This document shows, piece by piece, positions 7,235 to 7,896 of a stretch of DNA of 7,896 bases (its first letter is position 1; each line of letters opens with the position of its first letter). The position numbers were made by a program, and so were the translations under genes. Where the stretch lies: positions 1 to 7,896 of the forward strand of contig JAQWCP010000059.1 in NCBI GenBank assembly GCA_028705905.1, written 5' to 3'. This DNA is from Oscillospiraceae bacterium (GTDB taxonomy: Bacteria > Bacillota > Clostridia > Oscillospirales > Oscillospiraceae). The notes beneath the pieces are model-generated. The model saw only the letters and a program-made list of their open reading frames with translations, had not been told where the DNA came from and made no database searches.

Positions 7235-7272
7235 AGTGCCAAAAACCCCGTAAAATCAAGGCTTTTGGCACT
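7235..7272 (-). terminator. 10-bp inverted repeat just past the tRNA 3' end (tRNA terminator or recombination site)
   Basis: AGTGCCAAAA (7235-7244) and TTTTGGCACT (7263-7272) pair perfectly around an 18-base loop, in which CC and GG can add two more pairs after one mismatch. On the minus strand the hairpin begins 5 bases after the tRNA CCA and is followed by TTTCCATTTTT. This fits a somewhat imperfect terminator for the tRNA. A perfect palindrome directly at a tRNA 3' end can also be an integrase attachment region. Confidence 0.5.
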
Positions 7273-7277
7273 ATCGC

Positions 7278-7354
7278 TGGCGCGCCATAAGGAATTCGAA
7301 TCCCCGACCTGTCGCTTAGGAGGCGACCGCTCTATCCTGCTGAGCTAATGGCGC
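7278..7354 (-). tRNA. tRNA-Arg (anticodon CCT)
   Basis: Read on the minus strand, a complete 77-base cloverleaf is present. The 7-bp acceptor stem is GCGCCAT/ATGGCGC, followed by G73 and an encoded CCA. The D-stem is GCTC/GAGC with a 9-base loop containing GG. The anticodon stem is GTCGC/GCGAC with loop CTCCTAA, giving anticodon CCT, which reads the AGG arginine codon. The variable loop is AGGTC and the T-loop TTCGAAT. The T-stem GGGGA/TCCTT is unusual: two G-U pairs, and A-U in place of the nearly invariant G53-C61. The gene is convergent with the helicase operon. tRNA genes are common landing sites for integrative elements, and the 3' end of this one faces the operon. Confidence 0.92.
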
Positions 7355-7394
7355 ATATAAAATTGTTCAGACTCTTTGACGCCCACCTGAAAAT

Positions 7395-7446
7395 CCAAGG
7401 TGTTAATCATTCCGCAACCTTAGGAGGCGGTGAAACCATCCCTTGG
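7395..7446. repeat. nested inverted repeat containing a tRNA-Arg anticodon-arm-like sequence
   Basis: CCAAGG (7395-7400) pairs with CCTTGG (7441-7446). Inside, CCGC (7412-7415) pairs with GCGG (7427-7430), closing a loop that contains CCTTAGGAG. The 11 bases CTTAGGAGGCG at 7419-7429 are identical to bases 7315-7325 in the tRNA anticodon arm. No D-arm or acceptor stem can be formed, so this is not a second tRNA. It could be an attachment-site relic or a small structured RNA element. Confidence 0.4.
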
Positions 7447-7520
7447 AGCGATAGGGTATTTATAAAACTTATAAACTGGCTGTCTTTCGTTTTTTCCAAA
7501 GGCGTATAGTGCTATTTAAT

Positions 7521-7529
7521 CTTAGGAGG
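7521..7529. repeat. third copy of CTTAGGAGG
   Basis: CTTAGGAGG occurs here 102 bases after the copy at 7419, which itself is 104 bases after the copy in the tRNA anticodon arm (7315). The motif contains AGGAGG and so could be a Shine-Dalgarno site, but no open frame of useful length follows. Confidence 0.35.
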
Positions 7530-7896
7530 GGGGTGCGCTATTCGATTAACTATTGAGATGTCTGTAGTGAACAGGACGTGAAAGCGGCGCACAACCTTTC
7601 TATTGCGCGGGATTTGGTTTGAGAAAAAGGTGCGAAAGCAAAGACTTCTAACATACTACCATAAAGGAAACTTAAATTCAATATCTCTGTTTGAAAATAA
7701 CAGATAAACCGGTGATCAAGGAAAAGGAAGGTTATCTTCAACCAGAATAAATTTGGTAAACCAACCGAGAAATGGGTTGAATTTTATGGTTTGATGGGAT
7801 ATATTAAAAAGGTAAAGATATGGTGTGTTTTTCCAGAATGTTTGCAGATCAGCCTAGAGGGACGGATCTCCTCAAAAAGGATCATATGGTATCATT

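Larger units (their letters stand above)
7355..7896. other. region upstream of the tRNA without a recognisable gene
   Basis: No gene can be supported. A frame on the plus strand is open from 7716 to the right edge (ATG at 7794, 60 codons visible) but has no ribosome-binding site and no recognised motif. The region holds two copies of the tRNA anticodon-loop sequence (7419-7429 and 7521-7529), a nested inverted repeat (7395-7446), and a small stem CAACC/GGTTG (7762-7766 with 7775-7779). It may be the remains of repeated integration next to the tRNA. Confidence 0.55.

Noticed and set aside
7395..7446. Second, degenerate tRNA-Arg gene
   Set aside because: Only the anticodon-arm-like part matches; no acceptor stem, D-arm or T-arm can be drawn.
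7762..7779. CAACC/GGTTG hairpin near the right edge
   Set aside because: A five-base stem with an eight-base loop and no T-run is easily a chance occurrence.
7716..7896. Frame open to the right edge (ATG at 7794)
   Set aside because: Only 60 codons, no Shine-Dalgarno, no motif; too weak to call a gene from this window.

Overview
The window looks like a stretch of bacterial chromosome from a low-to-moderate GC Firmicute, probably Clostridia-like. The basis is purine-rich Shine-Dalgarno sites (for example GGAGG 8 nt before an ATG), a tRNA with an encoded CCA, and a Firmicute-style GT39-like membrane protein. This lineage guess is an inference; nothing in the sequence fixes it.

Layout: (1) 3-1022 (+) is the 3' portion of a multi-TM glycosyltransferase-like membrane protein whose 5' end lies outside the window. 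(2) 1023-1434 is a scar region. It holds a weak hairpin, a frame-broken remnant of a DDE (IS481/rve-like) transposase, a possible promoter, and a short open segment that may be a detached part of the next gene. (3) 1435-6959 (+) is a two-gene operon. The first gene is an SF1A (UvrD/AddA-like) helicase with all motifs intact but no nuclease domain. The second is an AddB/RecC-like partner carrying the four cysteines of an AddB/Cas4-type Fe-S cluster. (4) 6960-7277 is non-coding, with four copies of TTAGCA spaced near whole helical turns and a 10-bp inverted repeat. (5) 7278-7354 (-) is tRNA-Arg(CCT). (6) 7355-7896 has no convincing gene, but repeats the tRNA anticodon-loop sequence CTTAGGAGG twice.

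The most interesting object is the operon. The helicase stops about 26 residues after motif VI, so it lacks the C-terminal RecB-type nuclease of AddA. In the AddB-like partner the Fe-S cysteines remain, but I cannot find the PD-(D/E)XK active-site motifs, and the usual GxxxH is GNFLY. If that reading is right, the pair is a DNA-end translocase or helicase complex without its own nuclease, unlike housekeeping AddAB/RecBCD. It would need another effector or act by remodelling DNA. A role in defence or mobile-element biology is only an inference, from the location between a transposase scar and a tRNA and from the different base composition.

The module may be decaying or contain sequence errors. 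The AddB-like gene has a clear well-initiated N-terminus at 3949 that is one base out of frame with the rest; restoring one A in an AAA codon near 4066 joins them into about 1003 residues. A similar one-base loss near 1420 could have cut off further N-terminal sequence of the helicase.
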